The translations under genes were made by a program, and so were the position numbers. The notes under the pieces are model-generated. The model did no database searches and had not been told where the DNA came from. It saw only the letters and a list, made by a program, of their open reading frames with translations. A stretch of 64,000 bases of DNA. It comes from Paenibacillus sp. BIC5C1. GTDB lineage: Bacteria > Bacillota > Bacilli > Paenibacillales > Paenibacillaceae. Positions 9,831 through 18,717 of the stretch are shown here, one piece after another (the first letter of the stretch is position 1; each line of letters opens with the position of its first letter). The stretch spans positions 496,001-560,000 of the forward strand of contig NZ_CP135922.1 of NCBI RefSeq assembly GCF_032399705.1, given 5' to 3'.

Positions 9831-10720
9831 AAATGAAGGCTAAAACGGTAGATAAAGTTGCCACATCCGTTATCGTTGTTCTGGCACTGTTCATTGTTGT
9901 TCTCTTGCTCGGTTTGCTTGGCTTCATTCTGGTACGTGGAATCGGACAGATTAACTGGCACTTCCTGACCAGTGCACCACAGTTGCTCAAAGGTGGAGGC
10001 GGGATTGGACCGCAATTATTCAACTCGATCTTCCTGCTTGTCCTGACATTGATTATTACGATTCCGCTCGGATGGGGCGGCGGTATTTATATGGCCGAGT
10101 ACGCCAAGCCGGGCCGGATCACAAGTTTTATTCGACTGGTTGTCGAAGTGTTATCCTCGTTCCCGTCTATCGTTATTGGTTTGTTCGGACTCTTGTTAAT
10201 TGTTAATACATTTGGTCTTGGATTCTCCTTATTATCAGGTGCCATGGCCTTGGCAATATTCAATCTTCCACTCATGGTGCGGACAACGGAGCAGGCGTTC
10301 CGGGCCGTTCCGAAAGAGCAGAAGGAAGCGGGTCTTGCTCTCGGGTTGTCCAAATGGAAAATTATCACTTCCATTCTGCTGCCTGTGGCATTGCCAAGCT
10401 TAATCACGGGTACGATCCTGGCATCGGGCCGGATCTTCGGCGAAGCAGCAGCCCTGATGTTCACAGCGGGTATGAGTAGTCCACCGCTGGACTTCACGGA
10501 CTGGAATCCAACGAGTCCAAGATCGCCAATCAATCCATTGCGTCCGGCAGAGACACTGGCCGTGCACATCTGGAAAGTAAACAGTGAAGGCATTGGCCCG
10601 GATTCCAAAGAAGTAGCCGCTGGCGCTTCAGCCGTGCTTGTACTTCTCGTACTGGCGTTCAATCTGAGTGCACGCTGGATCGGTCGGGTGGTTTACCGCC
10701 GCATGACAGCTTCGAAATAA
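9827..10720 (+). CDS. pstA: Phosphate ABC transporter permease PstA
   Basis: 297 residues, six predicted membrane helices, with the coupling-loop motif VPKEQKEAGLALGLSKWK. It is the second channel subunit. GGAGGAACC before the ATG lies inside pstC, and the two genes overlap by four bases. pstB follows 12 bases later behind its own GGAGGAACC site. Confidence 0.95.
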   Translation: MKMKAKTVDKVATSVIVVLALFIVVLLLGLLGFILVRGIGQINWHFLTSAPQLLKGGGGIGPQLFNSIFLLVLTLIITIPLGWGGGIYMAEYAKPGRITSFIRLVVEVLSSFPSIVIGLFGLLLIVNTFGLGFSLLSGAMALAIFNLPLMVRTTEQAFRAVPKEQKEAGLALGLSKWKIITSILLPVALPSLITGTILASGRIFGEAAALMFTAGMSSPPLDFTDWNPTSPRSPINPLRPAETLAVHIWKVNSEGIGPDSKEVAAGASAVLVLLVLAFNLSARWIGRVVYRRMTASK

Positions 10721-10732
10721 GGAGGAACCAAC

Positions 10733-11488
10733 ATGGCCATACCTTTTGGTACGGAACAGTTAAGCATATATTATGGACATTTTCAGGCCGTCAAACAGAT
10801 CAGCCTGACGTTTCCCGAAGCCAGTGTGACCGCACTCATTGGACCATCCGGCTGTGGTAAATCCACGTTCCTGCGGTCGCTCAACCGGATGAATGACGAG
10901 ATTGCCGGTTCCCGCACCGAGGGACATATCTGGATGGATGGCAATGATCTGAACGAGCCGGGCACAGACGTAATCAAGCTTCGTCAGAAGATTGGCATGG
11001 TGTGGCAGAAGCCGAACCCTTTCCACAAGTCTATCTACAACAATATCGCGTTTGGCCCCCGCTACCGCGGTATCAAGAACAAGAAGGCACTGGATGAAAT
11101 TGTGGAAAAAAGCTTGCGCCGCGCTGCGCTCTGGGACGAAGTGAAGGACAGACTGAATGAGTCTGCCCTGGCCCTCTCGGGTGGACAACAGCAGCGGCTC
11201 TGTATCGCCCGCGCGTTGTCGGTTGATCCGCAGATTTTGCTGCTCGATGAGCCGGCATCTGCGCTTGACCCGGTATCTACGGGTAAAGTGGAGGAGTTGA
11301 TCTCGGAGCTTAAGAAAGAGCTGCGGATCGTAATTGTTACCCACAATATGCAGCAGGCGGCACGCATCTCGGATTATACGGCTTATTTTTATCTGGGAAG
11401 CATGGTTGAGCACGGAGATACGGAGCATATTTTCACCAATCCGGACAATCGTCTGACTCAGGAATATATTATGGGACGTTTCGGTTAA
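10733..11488 (+). CDS. pstB: Phosphate ABC transporter ATP-binding protein PstB
   Basis: 251 residues with a complete ATPase core: Walker [10 protein letters not shown], the PstB-typical Q-loop region [22 protein letters not shown], signature LSGGQQQR, Walker [10 protein letters not shown], and the switch His in VTHNM. It energises PstCA. Last gene of the operon; there is no phoU or second pstB copy before the terminator. Confidence 0.96.
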   Translation: MAIPFGTEQLSIYYGHFQAVKQISLTFPEASVTALIGPSGCGKSTFLRSLNRMNDEIAGSRTEGHIWMDGNDLNEPGTDVIKLRQKIGMVWQKPNPFHKSIYNNIAFGPRYRGIKNKKALDEIVEKSLRRAALWDEVKDRLNESALALSGGQQQRLCIARALSVDPQILLLDEPASALDPVSTGKVEELISELKKELRIVIVTHNMQQAARISDYTAYFYLGSMVEHGDTEHIFTNPDNRLTQEYIMGRFG

Positions 11489-11540
11489 TTGTTATATTGG
11501 ATGGAGTATGAGATCGAGATAGATTTATAGAGATACAAGG

Positions 11541-11585
11541 AAGCATAACACTCGGGCGAGGTCGTTCGGGGGTTATGCTTTTTTA
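11541..11585 (+). terminator. Terminator of pstSCAB
   Basis: AAGCATAAC (11541-11549) pairs with GTTATGCTT (11572-11580), followed by T-run. Confidence 0.85.
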
Positions 11586-11676
11586 CATCTTCGTACATAT
11601 GGAATAGTTTGCCAAAGCAAAAACAATCATGCTACGATATTTGTAAATACTGCCTTTAATTTGATAAGAGAAGGAG

Positions 11677-12813
11677 ATGTGGATCATAACTATTCATAAG
11701 ATTGCCCATGACACCATGGCAACTGAAATTATCTCGCATTATTCCATAGCGAAGCCTTCGGTTTCCTTTATCCGACATAATGAAAATCTAACGTATCAGG
11801 TGGTTGATGAATCGACCGGACAGAAGTATCTATTGCGAATACATAAGGCCGCTTTTGCAAGCATGACGGGCATCCAGCATACACGACCTGCACTTGAAGC
11901 AGAGATGAATTTACTTCATGAATTACGAGCTACCAGCCCATTGCGGGTGCAGATACCTGTACGCAATACATTGAATGAGTGGGTCACTGTCTATTTGGAC
12001 GAAACAGGAGAAGAGATCTGTTGTACTGTTCTGGAATGGATTGAGGGCAGGGATATCAAGCAGGGAGAACGTCTGACAACAGCGCAGATTCATGATTTGG
12101 GTGTACAGTTGCAGATATTGCATCAATATGGACGACGACCTAAGGAAACTCCCAAGCCACTTGAGGGTTCACAGGTGTCTGAAAGCGGACAGCAGATGAA
12201 TGACCGTGATCAGCATGCTGATAAGGCGATCATCGCAGAGATGTATACCGATAGCGACAGCCCTGCCTTGGAGCATACAGAAGTAAGACCAGCCTACGGC
12301 TCGATCAAAGAGAATCTGGTCATGCTGAAGCAATTGGAGGAAGGCGTTAGACGTGGCATCTTTACTCCTGCAGATTTCGATATGATTCGTGAGACGTTTG
12401 AGAACATTAACGGTCAACTCGAAACGTATCCGCACAATGCCGAGACATGGGGAGTGATTCACGGGGACATCACCCGCGGCAATCTGTTAGTGACGGAACA
12501 GGGGATATCCATGATTGATTTTTGTTTATACGGTTATGGCTACTATCTATTTGATGCCGGAGGTGCGGCTCTTATTTTCAATCGGGAGGAACGGGATGTC
12601 TTCTTATCGGGTTATAGTGAGAAGACAGGACCACTAACGAAGCGTGATATTCGTTTAATGGAAGGATTCATGCTGATCTTTACGTTCGGCTATTTTGCAT
12701 TCCAGATGGAGAATGAATCCAGGTACGAATGGATGAAAGAGCGAATGCCTCTTATATGCAGCAAATTTTGCAAACCATATGTACAGAATGAGAGTATTTT
12801 CTATGAGTTATAA
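11677..12813 (+). CDS. APH-fold phosphotransferase, substrate unknown
   Basis: 378 residues with the aminoglycoside phosphotransferase/choline kinase fold. An N-lobe (LLRIHK with the ATP-binding Lys) is followed by the catalytic HGDITRGNLL and the metal-binding Asp in SMIDFCLYGYGYYLFDAG. Such enzymes phosphorylate small molecules such as aminoglycosides, homoserine or choline; the substrate is not readable here. A hydrophilic stretch at ~155-205 (many Glu, Gln, Ser, Asp) looks inserted between the lobes. Start is uncertain: the ATG at 11677 is directly fused to its AAGGAG site, too close to be ideal, and the next in-frame ATG (11716) has no ribosome site. Twenty-nine bases before an MFS exporter gene. 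Confidence 0.75.
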   Translation: MWIITIHKIAHDTMATEIISHYSIAKPSVSFIRHNENLTYQVVDESTGQKYLLRIHKAAFASMTGIQHTRPALEAEMNLLHELRATSPLRVQIPVRNTLNEWVTVYLDETGEEICCTVLEWIEGRDIKQGERLTTAQIHDLGVQLQILHQYGRRPKETPKPLEGSQVSESGQQMNDRDQHADKAIIAEMYTDSDSPALEHTEVRPAYGSIKENLVMLKQLEEGVRRGIFTPADFDMIRETFENINGQLETYPHNAETWGVIHGDITRGNLLVTEQGISMIDFCLYGYGYYLFDAGGAALIFNREERDVFLSGYSEKTGPLTKRDIRLMEGFMLIFTFGYFAFQMENESRYEWMKERMPLICSKFCKPYVQNESIFYEL

Positions 12814-12842
12814 TTTGTGATTTCTAGTGGGTGGGTAGCGCT

Positions 12843-14120
12843 ATGAAGAACATTCGTGCAAAGAGAGTTGCATCGAAGGGGCAGTCTGGTGGCTGGAAGC
12901 ATGCCGGATTGCTACTTAGCGGAGTGGGCATATCCAATCTGGGTGATTTCATATATATTGTGGCGATTAACCTGATGGTATTGAATATGACACAGTCTCC
13001 AGCGGCAGTCGCAGGGTTGTGGATTATCTCGCCGATTGCTTCGGTGTGCACTAAGTTTTGGTCAGGCAGCCTGATTGATCGTTATGATCAGCGACAGCTG
13101 ATGATTGGTGCTGATATGCTACGGGCATTGTTGGTGGCGGCGCTCCCACTGATGTCCAGCCTATGGATGATGTATGCAGTGATGTTTTTGATCAGCATGT
13201 CTTCATCTATATTTGTCCCTTCCTCTCAGGTATACATTACCCGGTTGGTACCTGCTGAACGGCGCAAGCGCTTCAATTCCCTACAAGCCCTGATCAGCTC
13301 AGGGGCATTTATTACCGGCCCAGCAGTTGCAGGAGTGATGCTGATTTATCTATCTCCGGCGGCAGCCATTTATGCCAATGCGATTTCCTTTGCTGCTTCT
13401 GCGTTGATTCTAATGTTTCTTCCCAAACTGGGCATTGGAGAACAGAATATAGGGACGGGAAGCAGACTGACACCTCGGATGATTGCCCAGGATTGGAGAG
13501 CTGTACTGAGCTTCAGCCGAAAGTCGGGCTACGTGGTCGGTATATATGCCCTGTTCCAGATTATTCTGGTGGTCGGCATGTCGCTGGATGCTCAGGAAGT
13601 GGTGTTTATCCGTCAGGTGATGAACCTGCCTGAATCACAGTACGGAGCATTAATGAGTATCACCGGAATCGGTTATTTGGCAGGTTCCATGCTGGTTTGG
13701 ATGTTCGCCAAACATTTGCCGATCCGTCACATGATGGGTGGCGGTGTACTTCTGGTCGCGCTGGGTTATTTTCTGTTCGCCCGTTCATTCTCGTTTGAGC
13801 TGGCGGCGGTTGCCTTTATTCTGCTCGGTCTGTGCTCCGCACTGGCGAATACGGGCCTGGTTACCTTTTATCAAAATAATATCCCTGTCGATCTGATGGG
13901 GCGAATGAGTAGTGTACTTGGACTTGTGTTAAGTGTGTTGCAAGTAGCTTCCATTTTGATTGCAGGGGTAATAGCAGAGCAGTTGTCGCTTCGTATGGTA
14001 TATACAGTTGTTTCTGGGGTCATGCTGTTAGCTGCGTTGGGATTGTGGGTGACGAGCATGTTTCCTTCCCGAAGCAGGTATTACGATGAACCGGCGAAGC
14101 CCAAGGCGATGGTGGGGTGA
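12843..14120 (+). CDS. MFS drug-type exporter
   Basis: 425 residues, about 12 membrane helices. The cytoplasmic loop 2-3 motif is KFWSGSLIDRYDQRQLMIGADMLRA-like, and the loop VYITRLVPAERRKRFNSLQALISS is typical of the MFS group that includes macrolide-type exporters (MefA/YfmI style). A basic N-terminal tail precedes TM1. The ATG at 12843 follows a G-rich site; a GTG at 12831 is an alternative. It may be co-transcribed with the APH-fold kinase upstream; a kinase plus exporter pair suggests small-molecule resistance, but that is inference. No terminator is obvious downstream. Confidence 0.85.
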   Translation: MKNIRAKRVASKGQSGGWKHAGLLLSGVGISNLGDFIYIVAINLMVLNMTQSPAAVAGLWIISPIASVCTKFWSGSLIDRYDQRQLMIGADMLRALLVAALPLMSSLWMMYAVMFLISMSSSIFVPSSQVYITRLVPAERRKRFNSLQALISSGAFITGPAVAGVMLIYLSPAAAIYANAISFAASALILMFLPKLGIGEQNIGTGSRLTPRMIAQDWRAVLSFSRKSGYVVGIYALFQIILVVGMSLDAQEVVFIRQVMNLPESQYGALMSITGIGYLAGSMLVWMFAKHLPIRHMMGGGVLLVALGYFLFARSFSFELAAVAFILLGLCSALANTGLVTFYQNNIPVDLMGRMSSVLGLVLSVLQVASILIAGVIAEQLSLRMVYTVVSGVMLLAALGLWVTSMFPSRSRYYDEPAKPKAMVG

Positions 14121-14360
14121 CAGGCAGAAATACGGCAATTCTAGTACAGAATAAAGGTTGCCTGAATACCCGAACCGTTCACTGGAACATAACATAAATA
14201 GTATTAAACACAGATATTGGCTAATAGAAAATGAAAAATGTATACGCTTTCGAGATGAAACGCATTAACACATTCATGTGATGAAAGTTTACAGTTTATT
14301 CGTTTATCTTGTGTATAAAATGGGAATAAGCAAATATTCGCAAAGAAATCGTTAAGTTTG

Positions 14361-14389
14361 TTGACACTGATCTTCCGGTCGATTAATCT
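14361..14389 (+). promoter_or_regulatory. Promoter of the glycine riboswitch/sda transcript
   Basis: TTGACA at 14361-14366 and TAATCT at 14384-14389 with a 17-base spacer, about 75 bases before the first aptamer. The upstream part of this gap (14121-14360) is AT-rich and shows nothing else I can name. Confidence 0.5.
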
Positions 14390-14462
14390 TAATGAGAAAG
14401 TATTAAAAACTTCAATTATCGTTCTGGTACAAGATCAGAATGGTTCCATACAGCGAATGATA

Positions 14463-14716
14463 GCGAGCGGGAGAGACCTGAGCTTGTCGAGTAAAATGGC
14501 AGCTGTCGGGCACCGAAGGAGCAAGCTGCTACGCACCCGGCGCAGCGGTTAATCTCTCAGGTAAATGTACCATCGTTGGACGCAACTCTGGAGAGTGCGC
14601 GAACTGCGCCACCCAAGGGGTATATGGTCAAGCAGCACAGTGTGCAGGGTGACATCACCTGTGAATACAGGAATGCATCGATCCGCCGCGCTGCTTATCA
14701 TGAAACTCTCAGGTAT
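14463..14716 (+). promoter_or_regulatory. Tandem glycine riboswitch
   Basis: Two glycine aptamers lie in a row. Aptamer I (~14463-14562) has GCGGGAGAGACC at its 5' side, the GCACCGAAGGAGCAAGC core and the closing AATCTCTCAGGTA. Aptamer II (~14583-14716) has CTCTGGAGAGTGCG, the GCGCCACCCAAGGGG core and GAAACTCTCAGGTA. A terminator hairpin follows, so glycine binding probably favours read-through into the serine dehydratase genes. Tandem glycine riboswitches usually act as ON switches for glycine use. Confidence 0.93.
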
Positions 14717-14718
14717 CG

Positions 14719-14757
14719 AGGACAGAGAGAGGGCCTAGAGCCTTCTTCTGTCCTTTT
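14719..14757 (+). terminator. Riboswitch expression-platform terminator
   Basis: GGACAG at ~14720-14725 pairs with CTGTCC at ~14748-14753 around a purine/pyrimidine-paired stem and GCCTAGAG loop, followed by TTTTCTC. It lies ~80 bases before sdaAB. Confidence 0.8.
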
Positions 14758-14838
14758 CTCATGTCATCATTCAGTAATAAAGGAACATTATGGGTGTACG
14801 TCTGGATGAAAATGACGATTATAAATGGAGGGTTTGCG

Positions 14839-15528
14839 ATGCGTTTTAAAGACGTTTTTTCAATTATTGGTCCGTCCATGACAGGTCCATCAAGTTCACA
14901 TACGGCTGGAGCGGCAAGATTGGGGCGAATTGCCCGTCAGTGGCTGGGATGCACGCCTGAACGCGCCCGATTAACTCTATACGGCTCGTTTGCTGATACG
15001 TATCAGGGGCATGGTACGGATCTTGCGTTGATTGGTGGCCTGCTTGATTATGTGACTGATGATCCACGTATACCGGATGCAGAACAATATGCAGAGGAAG
15101 CGGGTATGGAAGTAGAGTTTTTCACAAGCGGCCTGCCTGCTCCTCATCCCAATACGGTTAAGATTGAGCTGTGGCACGGAGACCGTGAATGCTCATTAAT
15201 TGGTGCTTCCATCGGCGGGGGCAGTGTTTCCGTGCATGCATTGAATGATTTTCGTGTACAGATCAGCGGAGAGTTCCCCACACTTGTACTGCGACATTCG
15301 GACAAAGCAGGGGTTCTCGCTTCGGTAACCTCCACCATCAGTTCGTCCGGGGTGAACATCGGGTACATGCAAGTGGATCGGAAAGCCCGGGATGGTGAAG
15401 CACTGACAGCGATGGAGATGGATGGTGTGCCGAATCCTGAGATGTTGAACCGCCTACGGTCGCTGGATCATATGCTGGACATTCGCGTGATTGATTTGAA
15501 GAGAGGGGTCGAGCCTGATGCGGTTTAA
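14839..15528 (+). CDS. sdaAB: L-serine dehydratase beta subunit (with ACT domain)
   Basis: 229 residues: an SDH-beta domain (FSIIGPSMTGPSSSHTAGA at the start) followed by a C-terminal ACT domain (~150-225, LVLRHSDKAGVLASVTSTI). It forms the iron-sulfur L-serine ammonia-lyase with SdaAA, converting serine to pyruvate and ammonia. ATG 14839 is chosen for its GGAGGG site. The 3' end overlaps sdaAA by 11 bases. Control is by the glycine riboswitch just upstream: glycine is interconvertible with serine through GlyA, so this would drain excess glycine. Confidence 0.96.
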   Translation: MRFKDVFSIIGPSMTGPSSSHTAGAARLGRIARQWLGCTPERARLTLYGSFADTYQGHGTDLALIGGLLDYVTDDPRIPDAEQYAEEAGMEVEFFTSGLPAPHPNTVKIELWHGDRECSLIGASIGGGSVSVHALNDFRVQISGEFPTLVLRHSDKAGVLASVTSTISSSGVNIGYMQVDRKARDGEALTAMEMDGVPNPEMLNRLRSLDHMLDIRVIDLKRGVEPDAV

Positions 15529-16462
15529 ACATCTACATGAACTAAATACCATCTGTACAGCAGAGTCCAAGACCATTGCCCAGCTGATGATCGAAGAGCA
15601 GGTTCAGGAGACGAATATCCCGGAAGCGGATGTTGTGCGGCAGATGTCGGATTACTACCAGGTGATGAAGGAAGCTGTACACAAAGGGCTGACAGAAGAT
15701 ACGACATCACGCAGCGGCTTGACTGGTGGAGATGGCAAAAAAATGGCTGAGTACATTCGTAAAGGTGAGACTTGTTCTGGAGATGCCTCTGCACTGGCCA
15801 TGGCGTATGCCCTTTGTGTATCGGAAGTGAATGCCTCCATGGGTCGGATCGTTGCGACACCGACAGCCGGTTCCTGCGGCATCATTCCGGGTGTATTTAT
15901 CAGCTCCCAGGAGCGTTTTGGCTGGAGTGACGAGCACCTGGTGAACGGTCTGTTCTGCGCGGGAGCGATCGGTTATGTCATTGCCAACAATTCATTTATC
16001 TCCGGTGCAGAGGGTGGCTGTCAGGCTGAAGTGGGTTCTGCTATCGGTATGGCCGCTGGAGCCATGGTGGAGCTGCGTGGAGGGACGCCGGAGCAAGTGG
16101 TTCATGCGGTTGGTCTCGCGTTAAAAAATACATTAGGCCTTATCTGCGATCCGGTCGCAGGCCTCGTGGAAATTCCGTGCATCGTCCGTAACGGACTGGG
16201 TGCGGTAACCGCTTTGGCTGCGGCCGATATGGCGCTTGCCGGGGTGCGTAGTGCCATTCCGTCTGACGAAGTCATTGATGTCATGCTGGAAGTGGGCAGT
16301 GCGATGCCAAGCAGGCACCGTGAAACGGCCCAAGGTGGGCTTGCTCAAACGCCGACAGGACGGAAAATGATGGAGAAGCTTGCCAAACCAAAGGCGAAGC
16401 GTGCTGAGCCTGAGGCTGAAGCCGAGACTCCTGCTGAAAATAAACCAGAAGCCAAGGCATAG
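15518..16462 (+). CDS. sdaAA: L-serine dehydratase alpha subunit (4Fe-4S)
   Basis: 314 residues with the SDH-alpha domain. Cysteines in TAGSCGIIPG, LFCAGAIG, LICDPVAG and EIPCIVRN supply the cluster ligands. GVFISSQERFGW and AEGGCQAEVGSA are family hallmarks. Odd feature: a low-complexity tail of Lys, Glu, Pro and Ala after ~residue 287, not part of the catalytic fold. Translation is probably coupled to sdaAB by the 11-base overlap; GAGAGGGG precedes the ATG. Confidence 0.96.
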   Translation: MRFKHLHELNTICTAESKTIAQLMIEEQVQETNIPEADVVRQMSDYYQVMKEAVHKGLTEDTTSRSGLTGGDGKKMAEYIRKGETCSGDASALAMAYALCVSEVNASMGRIVATPTAGSCGIIPGVFISSQERFGWSDEHLVNGLFCAGAIGYVIANNSFISGAEGGCQAEVGSAIGMAAGAMVELRGGTPEQVVHAVGLALKNTLGLICDPVAGLVEIPCIVRNGLGAVTALAAADMALAGVRSAIPSDEVIDVMLEVGSAMPSRHRETAQGGLAQTPTGRKMMEKLAKPKAKRAEPEAEAETPAENKPEAKA

Positions 16463-16538
16463 TACCCATCAAAATGAACTGAATTTAACTCGTGGAGCCT
16501 GAATCATTAACGGTAATGATCTGCTCTCTCATGATATG

Positions 16539-16586
16539 AAAGCCGATATGAATTCTTCTTGGTGAAGAAGCGTATCGGCTTTTTGT
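16539..16586 (+). terminator. Terminator of sdaAB-sdaAA
   Basis: AAAGCCGATA (16539-16548) pairs with TATCGGCTTT (16573-16582) around an inner CTTCTT/GAAGAAG stem; T-run follows. Confidence 0.9.
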
Positions 16587-16614
16587 TGTTCCAACAAAGA
16601 AAAATAAAAAGGTA

Positions 16615-16673
16615 TTGACGTTTATATATCGTATTGATATATTACTTATTGTTATATATCGAAACGATATATA
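16615..16673 (+). promoter_or_regulatory. Promoter with two palindromic operators for the ABC-2/PadR operon
   Basis: TTGACG (16615-16620) and TATATT (16638-16643) with a 17-base spacer make a good vegetative promoter. Operator 1 (16624-16642) is ATATATC-N5-GATATAT and fills the spacer. Operator 2 (16653-16673) is a perfect 9-bp inverted repeat TATATATCG/CGATATATA around AAA just downstream of the -10. Both share the ATATATC half-site. The PadR regulator at the operon end is the obvious candidate repressor. Confidence 0.75.
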
Positions 16674-16713
16674 TGACCGAGAATAAGTTATACAACTTAA
16701 GGAGATGGATAAT

Positions 16714-17931
16714 ATGAAAAGTGTTTTTCAAACGAGTATTCTGTTTTTGAAAAATGGAGCTACAGTGGTCGGGTTAATTACAGCCGTACTGTTCCAGGTT
16801 TTTTTTAATACCATTTGGCTTAGTGGATATGATCAGGTAAATGCACGGATGAATCAGCTTGCAGTAACTATCGTAAATGAAGATGGGGCTGCGGCGGAGC
16901 CTGTGGCAAAGTCTCTTGCAGAGGGCCTTAATTTCGCGATCAAACCCTCGGCAACTATGGAAGAAGCAAGGCGGATGTTGACGGACCGGGATGTATACAT
17001 GATTATCGAGATTCCATCCGGTTTCATGCAGCAGGCGGGAGACTTGTCGAGCCCGGTGGCGGTGAAGTATGTGATGAATGAATCCAATGTAGCTACCGTA
17101 AAAAGTGTGATGCAGACCGTATCCGCACAAGTTACAGCGACGTTGAACCGTGAAGTACAGCAAAACAGCATTCGGGGAGTGCTGAATCAATCAGGTATGG
17201 CTGACGATCAGGCGAATGTTATGGCAGCGGGGTTATCTTCCCGGGTGGAGGCAGAAGTGGAACGGCTGAATCCAGTTCATAATTTTGCTTTTTCCATGGT
17301 ACCGATGTTGATTGTGACGGCTACGTTTACAGGTGCAATGCTGCTTGGCATGAATCTGCAAAAGGTTTCTGGTGAACTCAGTAGCAGGGCAGGGAAATGG
17401 GAACGTTTCTGGGCACGAAATATCATCAATGTTGGTGCTGCATTTATCGTATCGCTCGTTGGAGCAGGAATGATGCATGTGATGGGTGTATCATCAGCAG
17501 ACGGATGGTGGATGTTATGGTTATTTCAGTTGTTGATTACTTTATCTTTTCTATTCGTGGCGCAATTGAGCTTGCTGCTGCTTGGAAATGCTGGGGCATG
17601 GTTAAATAGTGCCTTGTTGCCTCTGCTGATGTTGTCATCAGGCGCAACCATTCCTCGCGATGTCATGCCTGATTTCTATCAACAGATCGGACATTATCTG
17701 CCGGCAACCTACGCGGTGGAGGGGATGATGAATCTGGTGCTTGGCGGCAACGGGATTAGTCGTGATGTTATGCTTCTGGTGGTGATTGGAGCGGCGACGT
17801 TGGTTCTGGGAGTGATATGCACGTGGATCAAACGTTCAGGTCCTGCACAATCCGGCATTCCTTTGGAGTCCAAGTCTGCACCGACACCTGTCGCTCTGAC
17901 TGGGAACCTGCCATCACCTGATCGTGGATAA
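16714..17931 (+). CDS. ABC-2/YhgE-type membrane export protein
   Basis: 405 residues: TM1 (~10-30), an extracellular domain (~35-190), then five hydrophobic segments in the C-terminal half (from ~residue 195). This is the layout of ABC-2 and YhgE/Pip permeases. The outer domain includes ITVNEDG-like (VTIVNEDGAAAEPVAKSLAEGL) and YMIIEIPSGF motifs. Likely role: export of a lipophilic compound. ATG 16714 is 9 bases after AAGGAG; the ATG at 16705 touches that site. No ATPase is encoded next to it. The C-terminal 30 residues are a Pro/Ser-rich tail. Co-transcribed with padR-like 18054. Confidence 0.8.
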   Translation: MKSVFQTSILFLKNGATVVGLITAVLFQVFFNTIWLSGYDQVNARMNQLAVTIVNEDGAAAEPVAKSLAEGLNFAIKPSATMEEARRMLTDRDVYMIIEIPSGFMQQAGDLSSPVAVKYVMNESNVATVKSVMQTVSAQVTATLNREVQQNSIRGVLNQSGMADDQANVMAAGLSSRVEAEVERLNPVHNFAFSMVPMLIVTATFTGAMLLGMNLQKVSGELSSRAGKWERFWARNIINVGAAFIVSLVGAGMMHVMGVSSADGWWMLWLFQLLITLSFLFVAQLSLLLLGNAGAWLNSALLPLLMLSSGATIPRDVMPDFYQQIGHYLPATYAVEGMMNLVLGGNGISRDVMLLVVIGAATLVLGVICTWIKRSGPAQSGIPLESKSAPTPVALTGNLPSPDRG

Positions 17932-18053
17932 CATGGATGATAATGATACACCCCCGTTTAACCAGATAAACTAATCCGTGAGCGGCTTATGATGTTGAAC
18001 GTATAAGGGAGGATGTGATACGTTAAGAGGAATTGGAAAGGAGCGGTACACCG

Positions 18054-18566
18054 ATGAACACGCAGCAGGTCATCCTCGGAATACTGCACAATCAGCCATG
18101 TTCCGGATATGAGATTAAGCAGTACTTTGAACAATACTTTTCATTTTTCTTCGATGCCAGCTTTGGCACCATATATCCTACACTTGCCAAGATGGAAAAG
18201 TCAGGGTTGTTAACCAAGGAATCCGTTAGACAAGAAGGGAAACCTGACAAAAATGTGTATACCTTAACAGCGGAAGGGTCTGCGGAGTTCAATACCTATT
18301 TGATGAGTCCCCTGGAAGCCGAGGTGTTCCGTTCTGATTTTCTGATGCGTCTGTATTTCGGAGAGCTGGCGGATGAAGATACTGTCACAGGCTGGGTACG
18401 GTCAGAGTTGAATCGTAAAGAATTGCTGTATGCTGAGCTGCAGCGCCAGATGAAGCAATTTGGCGAACAGATCTCACCTGCACAGCGTTTATGTATGCAA
18501 GTGGGGCTTGTGCAATACGAAGCTACCATCCGATTGCTCAAGGAGCAGTTAGCCTCGCCACAATAG
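18054..18566 (+). CDS. PadR-family transcriptional regulator
   Basis: 170 residues: winged-helix PadR domain (~1-85; ILGILHNQPCSGYEIKQYF, FGTIYPTLAKMEKSGLLT, GKPDKNVYTLTAEG) and the C-terminal VirR/Vir-type helical dimerisation domain. Such regulators typically repress an adjacent exporter and release on binding its substrate. It lies 122 bases downstream of the exporter with no terminator between; AAAGGAG precedes the ATG by 11 bases. Its likely targets are the two ATATATC palindromes at 16624-16673. Confidence 0.9.
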   Translation: MNTQQVILGILHNQPCSGYEIKQYFEQYFSFFFDASFGTIYPTLAKMEKSGLLTKESVRQEGKPDKNVYTLTAEGSAEFNTYLMSPLEAEVFRSDFLMRLYFGELADEDTVTGWVRSELNRKELLYAELQRQMKQFGEQISPAQRLCMQVGLVQYEATIRLLKEQLASPQ

Positions 18567-18623
18567 TTTTCAATAGTATCCATCCATGTCTCAAATCAAT
18601 TGACGATCCATCCATAACGCAGA

Positions 18624-18662
18624 AAAGCGCTTTACAGATCAATAACAGGTCTGTGAGCGCTT
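18624..18662 (-). terminator. Terminator for the amylase gene
   Basis: AAGCGCT/AGCGCTT outer stem with an inner ACAGATC/GGTCTGT pairing; the T-tract lies on the minus-strand side, downstream of the amylase stop. Confidence 0.7.
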
Positions 18663-18717
18663 ATTCGGCATTGCTTTCAGTACGTTGGAATTGCAAGGGT
18701 ATAACAAAATTAAGAAG

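Noticed and set aside
11062..11367. Antisense frames in pstB
   Set aside because: Shadow frames; pstB has all ATPase motifs on the plus strand.
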